21,162 bases of DNA from CBDDEC01 sp965198045 (lineage in GTDB: Bacteria > Chloroflexota > Dehalococcoidia > UBA2979): the NCBI GenBank assembly GCA_965198045.1, contig CBDAOL010000001.1:1-21162 (forward strand), in the 5' to 3' direction. A model generated the notes under the pieces. The model did not search any database, was not told the DNA's origin, and saw only the letters and a list, made by a program, of their open reading frames with translations. Position numbers and translations under genes: made by a program. Shown here piece after piece: positions 1 through 8,029 of this stretch (the stretch's first letter is position 1; every line of letters starts with the position of its first letter).

Positions 1-1479
1 TGACTCCACCTCGGAGCGCACGGGCGTCGCGATGGCCTCGAAGACGTTGTGGTGCTCGTTGCCCGCGCCCGCCGCCGCCGGGCGCGTCTCAACCTCGTAC
101 ACCGTGTTCGCGGCGCCATCGACGTCGAGGTCCATGCGCACGCAGAAGAAGTGTTGGTGGATCGGACCCGCGAGGTTCTTCGCGACCATCGCGGCGCTCG
201 GCGAAGAGTGGCCGGCCGCGACGGCCATGGTCTGGATGATGCCAGTCAGCTTCACCTCGTGCTCGATCGAACCGTCCTCGTAGAAGTACCAGAAGAAACC
301 GTAGTCATAGTTGCCGACCGTCGCCCAGGACGAGACGACGAGGCGCCGCGAGCGGCGCGTCTCCGCGTGGCCGCCGTTCGGTCCGTCCGTGTGCTTCCAG
401 AGGAGGTTGAAGTCCTCCTCGTGGACGCAGATCGCGTTCGGCAGAACCCGGGGTGTACCGCCGAGGTCCGCGAAGAGACCGTCGAGGTAGGTGATCTCGC
501 CGAGGCAATCGCAGCCCAGCGTCAGCGCGTTCGTGAGCCGCCCCAGCCCCAGCTCGCCGCTGTCGAAGGCGTTCTTCCAGTACTGACCCGGCGACGGGTC
601 GCCGTACGGCACGACCATCTCCGACAGGCTCAGGCGGTAGGCGATCGAACGCAGCTCTCCGCCGTCCTCGTACCCGAGCTGGTGGATCACCAGTCCCTCG
701 CGCGGGTGGTGGGAGACACGCATCTGCCAGTGCTGCCAGCGCAGGAGGTGACCGTCGAGGGTGAAGCTGGAGCCCTGCGGCTGCGTGATCTCGAGCGGCC
801 GCAGGTCGTCGCGTAGCGCCCCCTGCTGCTCGGCGTAATAGTTGATCTCGGCCTCTGGAACCGGTGCGTCACCTTCGTCGACGACGTGGAGCACACGCTT
901 TTCCGTCAGGTCGACGACAGCGACCACGCCCTCGATCGGGCGCGCGTAGCCGTTGGCTGACATGTCGTCGCGCACGTAGGCGATGCCTCGCAGGATGCGA
1001 TGGCCCTCCTCGTCCGGGTCGCCGAAGTTCCCAGCGGGCCAGGGGTCGATCTGCACCTGGCTGAAATCGGTCACGCCGCGCCGTCGCAGCGCCGCCTGCC
1101 AGCGCTTGTCCGCTCGGATCGTGGTGTCCGCGTCCATGAACTCGTCGAACGTCGGCGGCGGCTGCGCGCCCGCACGGTGTACCCAGGACTCGAGCGCACC
1201 CGCGTCGAGGTTCGCGACACCCTCGAACACGCGGCCGTCCGCACGATCGATGGCGACGAGCAGCGCCCGCCGAGGCGGCATCGACCCTTCGCCGGCGGCG
1301 AGGACTTCGGCCTTCGGAGGCTCACGCAGCGAGACGCTGACGAACCGCAGCTGTGGAGAGGCGTGCCGTGCCCGCGCGAGCCCGACGGCCGCGGTCACCT
1401 CCGAGGACGCGAGCGGGTCCAGCGGATGGCCGCCGCTGCTGGTCTCGGACCGTTGGGTTGTTGCCGTCGCTTCCACCAT
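1..1479 (-). CDS. Copper-containing primary-amine oxidase (3' end outside window)
   Basis: Oxidises primary amines to aldehydes with release of ammonia and H2O2, using Cu(II) and a self-made topaquinone (TPQ) cofactor. I translated the minus strand from the ATG at 1479-1477 and found one open frame to the window edge, so the C-terminal part (including the third copper His) is missing. Visible marks: the TPQ motif NYDY, with the modified Tyr at about residue 391; the copper motif HQHFF, with His at about 441 and 443; and the catalytic-base Asp at about 306 in FDSGELGLG. The stretches LGCDCLGEITYL and CVHEEDFNLLWKH are also family hallmarks. These positions match bacterial phenylethylamine/histamine-type oxidases, which supports the start, as does GGAGGT six bases upstream (plus-strand 1486-1491). 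The gene is divergent from the hydratase at 1601. Substrate cannot be told from sequence. Confidence 0.93.
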   Translation of the reverse strand, partial: MVEATATTQRSETSSGGHPLDPLASSEVTAAVGLARARHASPQLRFVSVSLREPPKAEVLAAGEGSMPPRRALLVAIDRADGRVFEGVANLDAGALESWVHRAGAQPPPTFDEFMDADTTIRADKRWQAALRRRGVTDFSQVQIDPWPAGNFGDPDEEGHRILRGIAYVRDDMSANGYARPIEGVVAVVDLTEKRVLHVVDEGDAPVPEAEINYYAEQQGALRDDLRPLEITQPQGSSFTLDGHLLRWQHWQMRVSHHPREGLVIHQLGYEDGGELRSIAYRLSLSEMVVPYGDPSPGQYWKNAFDSGELGLGRLTNALTLGCDCLGEITYLDGLFADLGGTPRVLPNAICVHEEDFNLLWKHTDGPNGGHAETRRSRRLVVSSWATVGNYDYGFFWYFYEDGSIEHEVKLTGIIQTMAVAAGHSSPSAAMVAKNLAGPIHQHFFCVRMDLDVDGAANTVYEVETRPAAAGAGNEHHNVFEAIATPVRSEVES

Positions 1480-1588
1480 CGCTGCACCTCCGCGCGCACC
1501 GAAGAGCTTAGCGCTCAGCGTGACTCGCTGCTGCCGGCCAAGGTCGTCGAGTAACCTCGTACGGCTCTCCGATGGGGACACGAGGGGT

Positions 1589-1594
1589 GGAGGG
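1589..1594 (+). promoter_or_regulatory. Ribosome binding site fixing a GTG start
   Basis: GGAGGG lies six bases before the GTG at 1601. It decides the start of the hydratase: the open frame runs upstream to 983, but that part is antisense to the amine oxidase and has no comparable site. Confidence 0.7.
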
Positions 1595-1600
1595 ATCGCT

Positions 1601-2389
1601 GTGACGCTCACCGATGCTCAGGTCGAGACCGCCGCCGCCTTCCTCGCCGAGGAGTTTGCAAGCGGCTTGCCCCTGGCCGCCATCCCGGAGGACGCGCGCC
1701 CCGCCTCGATCGATGACGCGATGCGCATCGCCGAGCGGCTGCGTGCCGGGCAGGATGGCTCGCTCGACGGCTGGAAGGCCGGCGCCTCGAGCCCGGCGCA
1801 GATGAGCGACCTCGGCGTGACGGCGCCGCCGACAGCGCCACTACCCGCGGGCGTCGTGGTCGATAGCCCGGCCGACCTCGACGCGTCGATCTACTACCTC
1901 CCGGTGATGGAGGCGGAGGTTGCGTTCCGCATGGCCACCGACCTGCCGCCGCGCGATGAGCCCTACACCGTCGCGGAGGTGAGCGACGCCGTCGCCACCG
2001 CGCACATCGTGATCGAGGCGGCAAACTTCCCCTTCGAGGGCGGCCCAGCCGCCGGGATGCCGAGCATCATCGCCGCCGGCTTCGCGGTCGCCTTCCTCGT
2101 CGTCGGCCCGGCCATCGAGGACTGGCGTGACCGCGCTCTCGCGGCGCTCGATGTCGAGTTGCTGCTCGACGGCGAGGTCGCAGCGCGCGGCTTCGAGGGC
2201 GACGCGCGCTGCGACCCGCTCGGTACGCTGGTGGCGATGGCGAACGACTTCTCGGAGCGTGGGTTCGGCCTCGAGGCCGGTCAGATCGTGACCACCGGCG
2301 CGGCCGCCGCTCCGACGGCGGCGCAGCCCGGCCAGACGGTCACCGTCCGCTTCGCCGATATCGGCGAGGTCGTCGCGAAGCTCGTTTAG
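1601..2389 (+). CDS. 2-keto-4-pentenoate hydratase / fumarylacetoacetase-fold protein (MhpD-like)
   Basis: 262 residues, close to the usual length of MhpD/HpcG-type 2-oxopent-4-enoate hydratases, which add water to the 2-hydroxydienoates made in meta-cleavage of aromatics. Visible: GWKAGA near residue 59; Glu104 and Glu106 in MEAEVAF; and Glu139 in HIVIEAANFPFEGG. These three Glu sit where the divalent-metal ligands of this fold are expected. The C-terminal half has the conserved pattern DPLGTLVAMAND, then GLEAGQIVTTGAA. The GTG start is chosen for its strong ribosome site. The gene is divergent from the amine oxidase, so amine or aromatic breakdown is a possible shared theme, but no ring-cleavage enzyme is present. 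A related decarboxylase (4-oxalocrotonate type) is the main alternative. Its stop overlaps the stop of the convergent gene by four bases. Confidence 0.8.
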   Translation: MTLTDAQVETAAAFLAEEFASGLPLAAIPEDARPASIDDAMRIAERLRAGQDGSLDGWKAGASSPAQMSDLGVTAPPTAPLPAGVVVDSPADLDASIYYLPVMEAEVAFRMATDLPPRDEPYTVAEVSDAVATAHIVIEAANFPFEGGPAAGMPSIIAAGFAVAFLVVGPAIEDWRDRALAALDVELLLDGEVAARGFEGDARCDPLGTLVAMANDFSERGFGLEAGQIVTTGAAAAPTAAQPGQTVTVRFADIGEVVAKLV

Positions 2390-2703
2390 CCGCTGCTCGC
2401 GGCCCGGACCGCGTCGACCACCCACTGCCGCTCGGGTAGACCGCGCAGGCCCCCGGAAGTGGGGTACAGGCGACAACGAGGCGTGCAGTCCTCGCACTCT
2501 TCCCAGCCGGCCTCGACATCGCGGCCATCGATGCGGATCGTTGGTGACCCCGGGAAGATCACCGCGTTACCCGTCTGCTCGTCGGGCACCTCGATTCGCT
2601 CGATGGTAGCGACGACACCCTCCTCGCTCATCACCTCGCGCAGCATGATCTCGGCTGTTTCGTGGTTCGGGCAGTCCTCGAACCAGAGCAATTGCACCTT
2701 CAT
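2386..2703 (-). CDS. Small thioredoxin-fold protein with CPN motif
   Basis: 105 residues. It opens with a beta strand and the motif FEDCPNHETA (Cys11), where classical thioredoxins carry CxxC. A cis-Pro-like segment, FPGSPTIRIDGRDVE, lies at about 50-64. A C-terminal cysteine cluster follows: Cys70, Cys73 and Cys77 in ECEDCTPRCRLY. This is the family often labelled 'thioredoxin family', 'DF family (seleno)protein' or, misleadingly, 'alkylmercury lyase' in high-GC genomes. Its function is not established. With a single N-terminal Cys it cannot run a normal CxxC cycle alone, and the later CxxC/CxxxC could act as resolving or metal-binding thiols (inference). The start at 2703 is preceded by GGGGGT. 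The gene is convergent and 4-bp overlapping with the hydratase. A TACAAT hexamer at 2735-2730 could be its -10 box, but no convincing -35 box was seen. Confidence 0.7.
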   Translation of the reverse strand: MKVQLLWFEDCPNHETAEIMLREVMSEEGVVATIERIEVPDEQTGNAVIFPGSPTIRIDGRDVEAGWEECEDCTPRCRLYPTSGGLRGLPERQWVVDAVRAASSG

Positions 2704-2775
2704 CAGGCACCCCCGATGTTTCGTCCTCCATTGTAAAGCTGGAGCGTGCGGTCCTCGGAGTATCCCCGATCACAA

Positions 2776-2791
2776 CCCCGGCCGGGCGGGG
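2776..2791 (-). terminator. GC-rich stem-loop after the monooxygenase
   Basis: CCCCG and CGGGG pair around a six-base loop. The structure lies about 38 bases past the monooxygenase stop on the minus strand and is followed on that strand by TTGTG. The stem is short and the T-run poor, so this is only a candidate terminator. Confidence 0.3.
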
Positions 2792-2828
2792 CTTCCGAGT
2801 ATGCGTTCAACGCCTCGCCGGGCCGGAC

Positions 2829-4065
2829 CTACGAGGCGGGCACGCCCTCCTGCTCCTGCTCGGCGATGTTGAGGCCGTAGGCCGGGAAGCGCGGGATCTC
2901 CTCGTCGGTCAGGGCAGCCATCCCCTGCTTCCGCGCGAAGGCCTGCTCGATGTACGGCGCGAGCTCCTCGGCCTTTTGCCGCTCGCGATCGTCCTCGTGC
3001 TCCTTGAACTCCGGCATCACCTGGTCGGCGAACAGCTCCAGCGACTCGCAGATGTGCTCGTGCTCGTTGTTGCCGCCCTGCTGGATGAAGACGACCTGGT
3101 CGACCCCGACGTCCGAGAACGTGCGCAGGTGCTCGCGCTGCTGCGCGGGCGTGCCGATGCCGCCACCGCCGGCGACCAGGCCCCCCTGGAGGATCCCATC
3201 GCGCGCCGCCAGGTACTTCTGCCAGATGTCGGTGCGACCGGGCACGTGGACGCCGTTCGCGTAGAAGTGAGCCAGCGCGAACTGGAAGAAACGGAAGCCG
3301 TCGATGCCTCGGTCGAACGCCACCTGCTCGTTCTCGTGCACGGAGAACGAGGTCACCATGGCGATGTTCGCGTTCACCGCATGCCCGACCGGCACGCACT
3401 CGTTCTTCAGCGTCGTGTAGTAGTCGTCGACCCAGTGCTTCGCCTCGTCCGGGTCGACGAAAGCGAAGGTGAGCGCGCCGATGCCGAGCTGCGCCGCCAG
3501 GTGGATCGTCTCCCGGCTCGAACAGGCGACCCAGATCGGTGGGTGCGGCTTCTGGAGCGGCTTGGGCACGACGTTGCGCGCCGGCATCGAGAAAAACTCG
3601 CCCTCGTAGCCGGGATACGGGTCCATCACCATCATGTTGGCGACCTGCTCGATCGCCTCGCGCCACATGGCGCGGATCTGCTCGCGGTCGACACCGAAGC
3701 CCTCGAGCTCCATGCGACTCGCCGACTCCCCCGTGCCGAAGTCCACGCGGCCGTTCGACACGAGGTCCAGCGTCGACACGCGCTCCGCGATCCGCGCCGG
3801 CGCGTTGTAGCCCGGCGGCATCAGCACGATGCCGTGTCCGAGGCGAATCCGCTCCGTCCGCTGCGACGCCGCCGCCAGGAACACCTCGGGCGCCGAGGAG
3901 TGTGAGTACTCCTCGAGGAAGTGGTGCTCCACCTCCCATGCCGAATCGATGCCCAGCTTGTCGGCCAGCTCGACCTGGTCCAGGGCGTTCTGGGAACAGC
4001 TGGTGCTCACGCCCCTCGTCCCAGGGACGTGGCAGCTGGTGCTCGTAGAAGATGCCGAACTTCAT
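2829..4065 (-). CDS. Luciferase-like flavin-dependent monooxygenase (LLM class), frameshifted
   Basis: TIM-barrel FMN/F420 oxidoreductase of the bacterial luciferase superfamily. The natural N-terminus MKFGIFYEHQLPRPW starts at the ATG 4065-4063 and runs to REHQLF in one frame. The rest (QNALDQVELADKLGIDSAWEVEHHF and on to the stop at 2829) is one frame away. Removing one G from the GGG at 3992-3994 (CCC on the coding strand) gives REHQLF-QNALDQ and an unbroken protein of about 411 residues. Family marks include RIRLGHGIVLMPPGYNAPARIAERVSTLDLVSNGR and the phosphate-binding region PKPLQKPHPPIWVAC. Without the join, translation could only begin at a GTG at 4010, losing the flavin-site first strand. 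The physical substrate is unknown. The deazaflavin-type gene upstream on the same strand makes F420 a reasonable cofactor guess. Confidence 0.88.
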
Positions 4066-4174
4066 CGGGCGCTCACAATCGACTCTCGCGGACACGTTTT
4101 CGACACGTTAAACGGCACAGCTCCGGGCGTCGTGGACGAAGGCCTCGAGCGTGCGCCGCTCTGAAGGCTCGAGG

Positions 4175-4612
4175 TCACGAGACAGGATCGGCGACGAATA
4201 CCGGGATCTTGCGATCGGTGCGTCCCTGGTAGTCGTCGTAGGGCGGAAACGCCTCCACGGCGAGCGCCCACAGGCGTGCGCGCTCCTCGTCGTCCTCGAC
4301 CTCGCGCACCCGCATGGGCTGCACCTCGGCGCCGTCGCGCAGCTCGACATTGCCGTCGGCGCGCAGGTTGTACACCCAGACCGGGTGCGTCGGCGAGCCG
4401 CCCTGCGACCCCACGAGGACGTAGCGGTCGTCGTCCTTCACGCGCATCAGCGGCGTCTTCCGAATCGCTCCGGTGCGGTTGCCCGTGTTCGTCACGATGA
4501 TCACCGGCAGGCCGCTCTCGCGCAGCGTCGTGCCCTCCGCGCCGTTGGTGCGCTCGTACACCTCAACCTGTTCGCGTACCCAGTCACGGGTGCTCGGCAA
4601 GTACTCGGCCAT
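4175..4612 (-). CDS. Deazaflavin (F420)-dependent nitroreductase-family protein
   Basis: 145 residues, typical of the Ddn / F420H2-dependent quinone reductase family (split beta-barrel). Marks: TGNRTGAIRKTPLMRV at about 43-58, then VLVGSQGGSPTHPVWVYNL at about 65-83, then the ELRDGAEVQPMRVREV strand pair and a tail with FPPYDDYQGRTDRKIPVFV. Members reduce enones, quinones or nitro groups with F420H2; the substrate here is unknown. The ATG at 4612 has the purine-rich GAGAGGGAGAG immediately upstream. It lies 109 bases upstream of the monooxygenase on the same strand and may be co-transcribed with it. It is divergent from the GH105-like gene. No F420 biosynthesis gene is in the window, so F420 use is inferred from family. 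Confidence 0.87.
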   Translation of the reverse strand: MAEYLPSTRDWVREQVEVYERTNGAEGTTLRESGLPVIIVTNTGNRTGAIRKTPLMRVKDDDRYVLVGSQGGSPTHPVWVYNLRADGNVELRDGAEVQPMRVREVEDDEERARLWALAVEAFPPYDDYQGRTDRKIPVFVADPVS

Positions 4613-4684
4613 CTCTCCCTCTCGGACTGCGGAAGCATCGTACGTCGCTCGCGGCAGCCGAGGTGGTAGCGTCGCTCACGCACG

Positions 4685-5683
4685 ATGGGAGCGCCGGTGA
4701 CGAAGGACGCGACACCCCTCGAGGTCGCGCGCGTGCTCGCAGCCGAGTACGGCCATGTGCTCCCACCGGTGAATTACGTGCGCGGCGTCGCGATCAGCGG
4801 CCGCCTGCGACTCCACCAGCTCGACGCGACGCTGCCCGCTCCCGCGTCCTCGATCGCGGCGACCGTCGCCCCGCTCGTCACGCCCGAGGCCTTCGAGCCG
4901 CTCCGCACCGCCGACGGCGCGGTCCTTGCCGGATACCTCTGGGCCGACGAGCTGACCGACGCGACCGGCGACGATCGCTACCGCCGTCTCCTGCTCGACA
5001 TCGCCGACCTCTACCTCGTGCGCCGCGCCGAGGACGGACTGCCCGCGCCCGTCGACCCCGACACCCGAGTGGAGGATCTGTTCTGCGCTGGCGCGATCCT
5101 CGCGCGTGCCTTTCGGGCGAGCGACGACACGCGCTACCTCGAGGTGCTCACGGACCTGCTCGGCCGCGCGCGGGCGCAGCCGGACAGCGGCCTCTGGTGG
5201 CACTGCGGCGCGTCGCCGTTTTACTGGGGGCGAGGCAACGCCTTCGCGGGACTCGGCTTCAGCGAGGCGCTCGCCGTGCTCCCGCGAGATCACGAGGCGC
5301 GCCCGAACCTCGAGGCCCGACACCGCGCGCACGTCGAGGCGTTGATCGCGCACCAGGACCCCTCCGGCGCATGGCGACAGGTCATCGACCGCCCCGACTC
5401 CTACCTCGAGCTCACCGCCACTTCGATGATCGGCTACGCCCTCGTCCGCGGCATGGCGGGCGGCTGGCTCCCCTCGACGTTCGAGGACGCTGCCGCCCGC
5501 GCGTGGAGCGCCGTGGCTGACCGCATCGACGGCGCGAGCATGGTCCGCGACGCCTGCATGGGCACCGGCCCGCTCGCCACCCTCGAGGAATACCTCGAAC
5601 GTCCCGCCGTGGATGGCCACGACGATCGCCCGGGCTCGATGGCCCTCTGGTTCGCCGTCGAGTGGGCGCGCTACACCTCGTAG
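4685..5683 (+). CDS. GH88/GH105-like (alpha/alpha)6-barrel glycoside hydrolase
   Basis: 332 residues. It resembles unsaturated rhamnogalacturonyl/glucuronyl hydrolases (YteR/YesR type), which remove the 4,5-unsaturated uronic acid left by polysaccharide lyases. Visible: VEDLFCAGAILARAF, with Asp131 at the position of the general-acid Asp in the usual 'DDLFM' motif; SGLWWHCG at 168-175; the signature YWGRGNAFAGLGF from 180; and a later DPSGAWRQVID and TSMIGYALVRGM. No signal peptide is visible, so it is probably cytosolic. A GTG at 4697 preceded by GGGAG is an alternative start that would remove four residues. No polysaccharide lyase or sugar transporter lies nearby, so its substrate is unclear; it could be a related barrel protein with another role. 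Confidence 0.65.
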   Translation: MGAPVTKDATPLEVARVLAAEYGHVLPPVNYVRGVAISGRLRLHQLDATLPAPASSIAATVAPLVTPEAFEPLRTADGAVLAGYLWADELTDATGDDRYRRLLLDIADLYLVRRAEDGLPAPVDPDTRVEDLFCAGAILARAFRASDDTRYLEVLTDLLGRARAQPDSGLWWHCGASPFYWGRGNAFAGLGFSEALAVLPRDHEARPNLEARHRAHVEALIAHQDPSGAWRQVIDRPDSYLELTATSMIGYALVRGMAGGWLPSTFEDAAARAWSAVADRIDGASMVRDACMGTGPLATLEEYLERPAVDGHDDRPGSMALWFAVEWARYTS

Positions 5684-5754
5684 CAACGGTCCCATCGCGG
5701 CCCGGGCATCGCAGTCGTCATGTATCGTGCGCCCAGTGCAAGAGAGGGAGCACC

Positions 5755-7068
5755 ATGACCGCATCGACGACGCGCACCGACCAGCGTGGCAATCCGCTCT
5801 CGACCCACTCCGATGCCGCCGTCGATGCGTACAACCGCGGCCTCGATGTGTTCCTCAGCGGCAACCTCGGCGCGGACGAGGCGTTCCAGGACGCCATCGA
5901 CGCCGACGAGGGATTCGCGCTCGCCCACGTGGACCTCGCGCGCACGTTCGCGCGCAGTGAACCGAAGCGCGGGCGCGAGATGCTCGACGCCGCGGCAAAG
6001 CTCGGCGAGGGCACGACGAAGCACGAGCAACGCCACATCGCGGCGCTCACCGAGCCGGACCCCGTCGCCGCGCTCAAGCTCGCCGAGGAGCACCTGCGCG
6101 AGTCACCCAGCGACGCCGAGGTGTTGACGGCCGCGCAGTTCATGCGGTTCCAGAGCGGGCTGCTGAACCGAGCAGAGGCGAACTTCGAGATGATCGAAGG
6201 CCACGCCGATGCGTTCGCTGAAGACGACTGGTGGTACCTGGCCACCCGTTCCTTTGCGAATCACGAGATGTTCCGCCTCGAGGATTCGCGCACCTACGCC
6301 GCCCGCTCGCTCGAGCTGATGCCGACGGGGTTCCCCGCGGCGCACTCGATGGCGCACGTCAACGAAGAGTCGGACGAGGCGGACCAGGGTGACGCGTTCC
6401 TCGGGGGCTGGCTCGTCGACAAGTCGCCCGGGGCGTACCTGTACGGTCACCTCAGCTGGCACCAGGCGCTGTTCAAGCTGACGAACGACGACTACGACGG
6501 CGTCCTCGAACTCTACCGGCGCGGCGTCGGGCCGCCGACGGGGCGAACCGACTTCAACACCGTCTCCGACGCGGCATCGCTCCTCTGGCGCATGGATGTG
6601 CGTGGTGTCGACGCCGATCTGCCGTGGGGCGAACTCTGCGACTACATCGACAAGCACCTCGACATGCACACCCAGTTCGTCGACCTGCACTGCGCGCTCT
6701 CGTACGCGGCCGCCGGGCGCTCTGATCAGCTCGGCACGCTGGTCGACGATCTGCGCGCGGGTGTCGCGAAAGGCAGCGTCACCGCCGGCGACTGCGTCCC
6801 AGCCCTCGCCGAGGGCATCGCGGCCTTCGCGGCGCACGACTACGACGCCGCCCGCGAGGTGATGGCGCCGTTCGAGGCGGAGATCGGCCGCGTCGGCGGC
6901 AGCCACGCGCAGTGGGAGGTCTTCGAGGACACGCTGCTCGAGTCGTACCTGCGCACGGAGCACTTCGACGAAGCGACGCAGCTACTGCAGACGCGCCTCG
7001 ACCGCCGGCCATCGAGTCGCGACATGGCGCTCCTCGAGGAGACAGGCAGCCCGGCCGTCGAGTCGTAG
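5755..7068 (+). CDS. Tetratricopeptide-repeat protein, StaR/TTC38-like
   Basis: 437 residues made of helical repeats without signal peptide or membrane segment. The pattern is that of the StaR-like/TTC38 family: an N-terminal AAVDAYNRGLDVFLSG, a DADEGFALAHVDLA repeat, HEQRHIAAL, then MPTGFPAAHSMAHV, then YLYGHLSWHQALFKL. Later come DAASLLWRM, the FVDLHCALSYAAAGR segment and C-terminal repeats. The family is widespread, and StaR itself comes from a glycopeptide-antibiotic cluster, but no biochemical function is settled. The ATG at 5755 is preceded by GAGGGAG (5742-5748); the open frame extends to 5662 without a better site. It has its own ribosome site and lies 71 bases after the GH105-like gene. 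A hairpin follows its stop, so it may end a transcription unit. Confidence 0.8.
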   Translation: MTASTTRTDQRGNPLSTHSDAAVDAYNRGLDVFLSGNLGADEAFQDAIDADEGFALAHVDLARTFARSEPKRGREMLDAAAKLGEGTTKHEQRHIAALTEPDPVAALKLAEEHLRESPSDAEVLTAAQFMRFQSGLLNRAEANFEMIEGHADAFAEDDWWYLATRSFANHEMFRLEDSRTYAARSLELMPTGFPAAHSMAHVNEESDEADQGDAFLGGWLVDKSPGAYLYGHLSWHQALFKLTNDDYDGVLELYRRGVGPPTGRTDFNTVSDAASLLWRMDVRGVDADLPWGELCDYIDKHLDMHTQFVDLHCALSYAAAGRSDQLGTLVDDLRAGVAKGSVTAGDCVPALAEGIAAFAAHDYDAAREVMAPFEAEIGRVGGSHAQWEVFEDTLLESYLRTEHFDEATQLLQTRLDRRPSSRDMALLEETGSPAVES

Positions 7069-7071
7069 CGC

Positions 7072-7091
7072 CGCCCGCTCCGCTGCGGGCG
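7072..7091 (+). terminator. Hairpin directly after the TPR gene
   Basis: Perfect 7-bp inverted repeat CGCCCGC/GCGGGCG with a six-base loop, starting four bases after the TPR stop codon. There is no T-tract, so it could be a weak terminator or an mRNA 3'-end stabiliser. Confidence 0.45.
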
Positions 7092-7198
7092 TAGGCCGGC
7101 GTCGCAGCACCACCTCGCGCACACGACCACGGCGCAGCCGATAGGATGCGCGCGTGCCGCGACGCCACCGCGGCGTCGCCGCATCGAGGAGGATCGCC

Positions 7199-8011
<813 letters not shown>

Positions 8012-8029
8012 CGGGGGCCGGCCCAACCG

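Noticed and set aside
983..1600. Upstream extension of the hydratase frame
   Set aside because: Antisense to the amine oxidase and without a ribosome site; the GTG at 1601 has GGAGGG at ideal spacing and gives the family's normal length.
2976..3905. 309-residue plus-strand frame opposite the monooxygenase
   Set aside because: Antisense shadow with repetitive Arg/Leu/Val content and no motif.
4676..5764. 362-residue minus-strand frame
   Set aside because: Shadow of the GH105-like gene; no recognisable domain.
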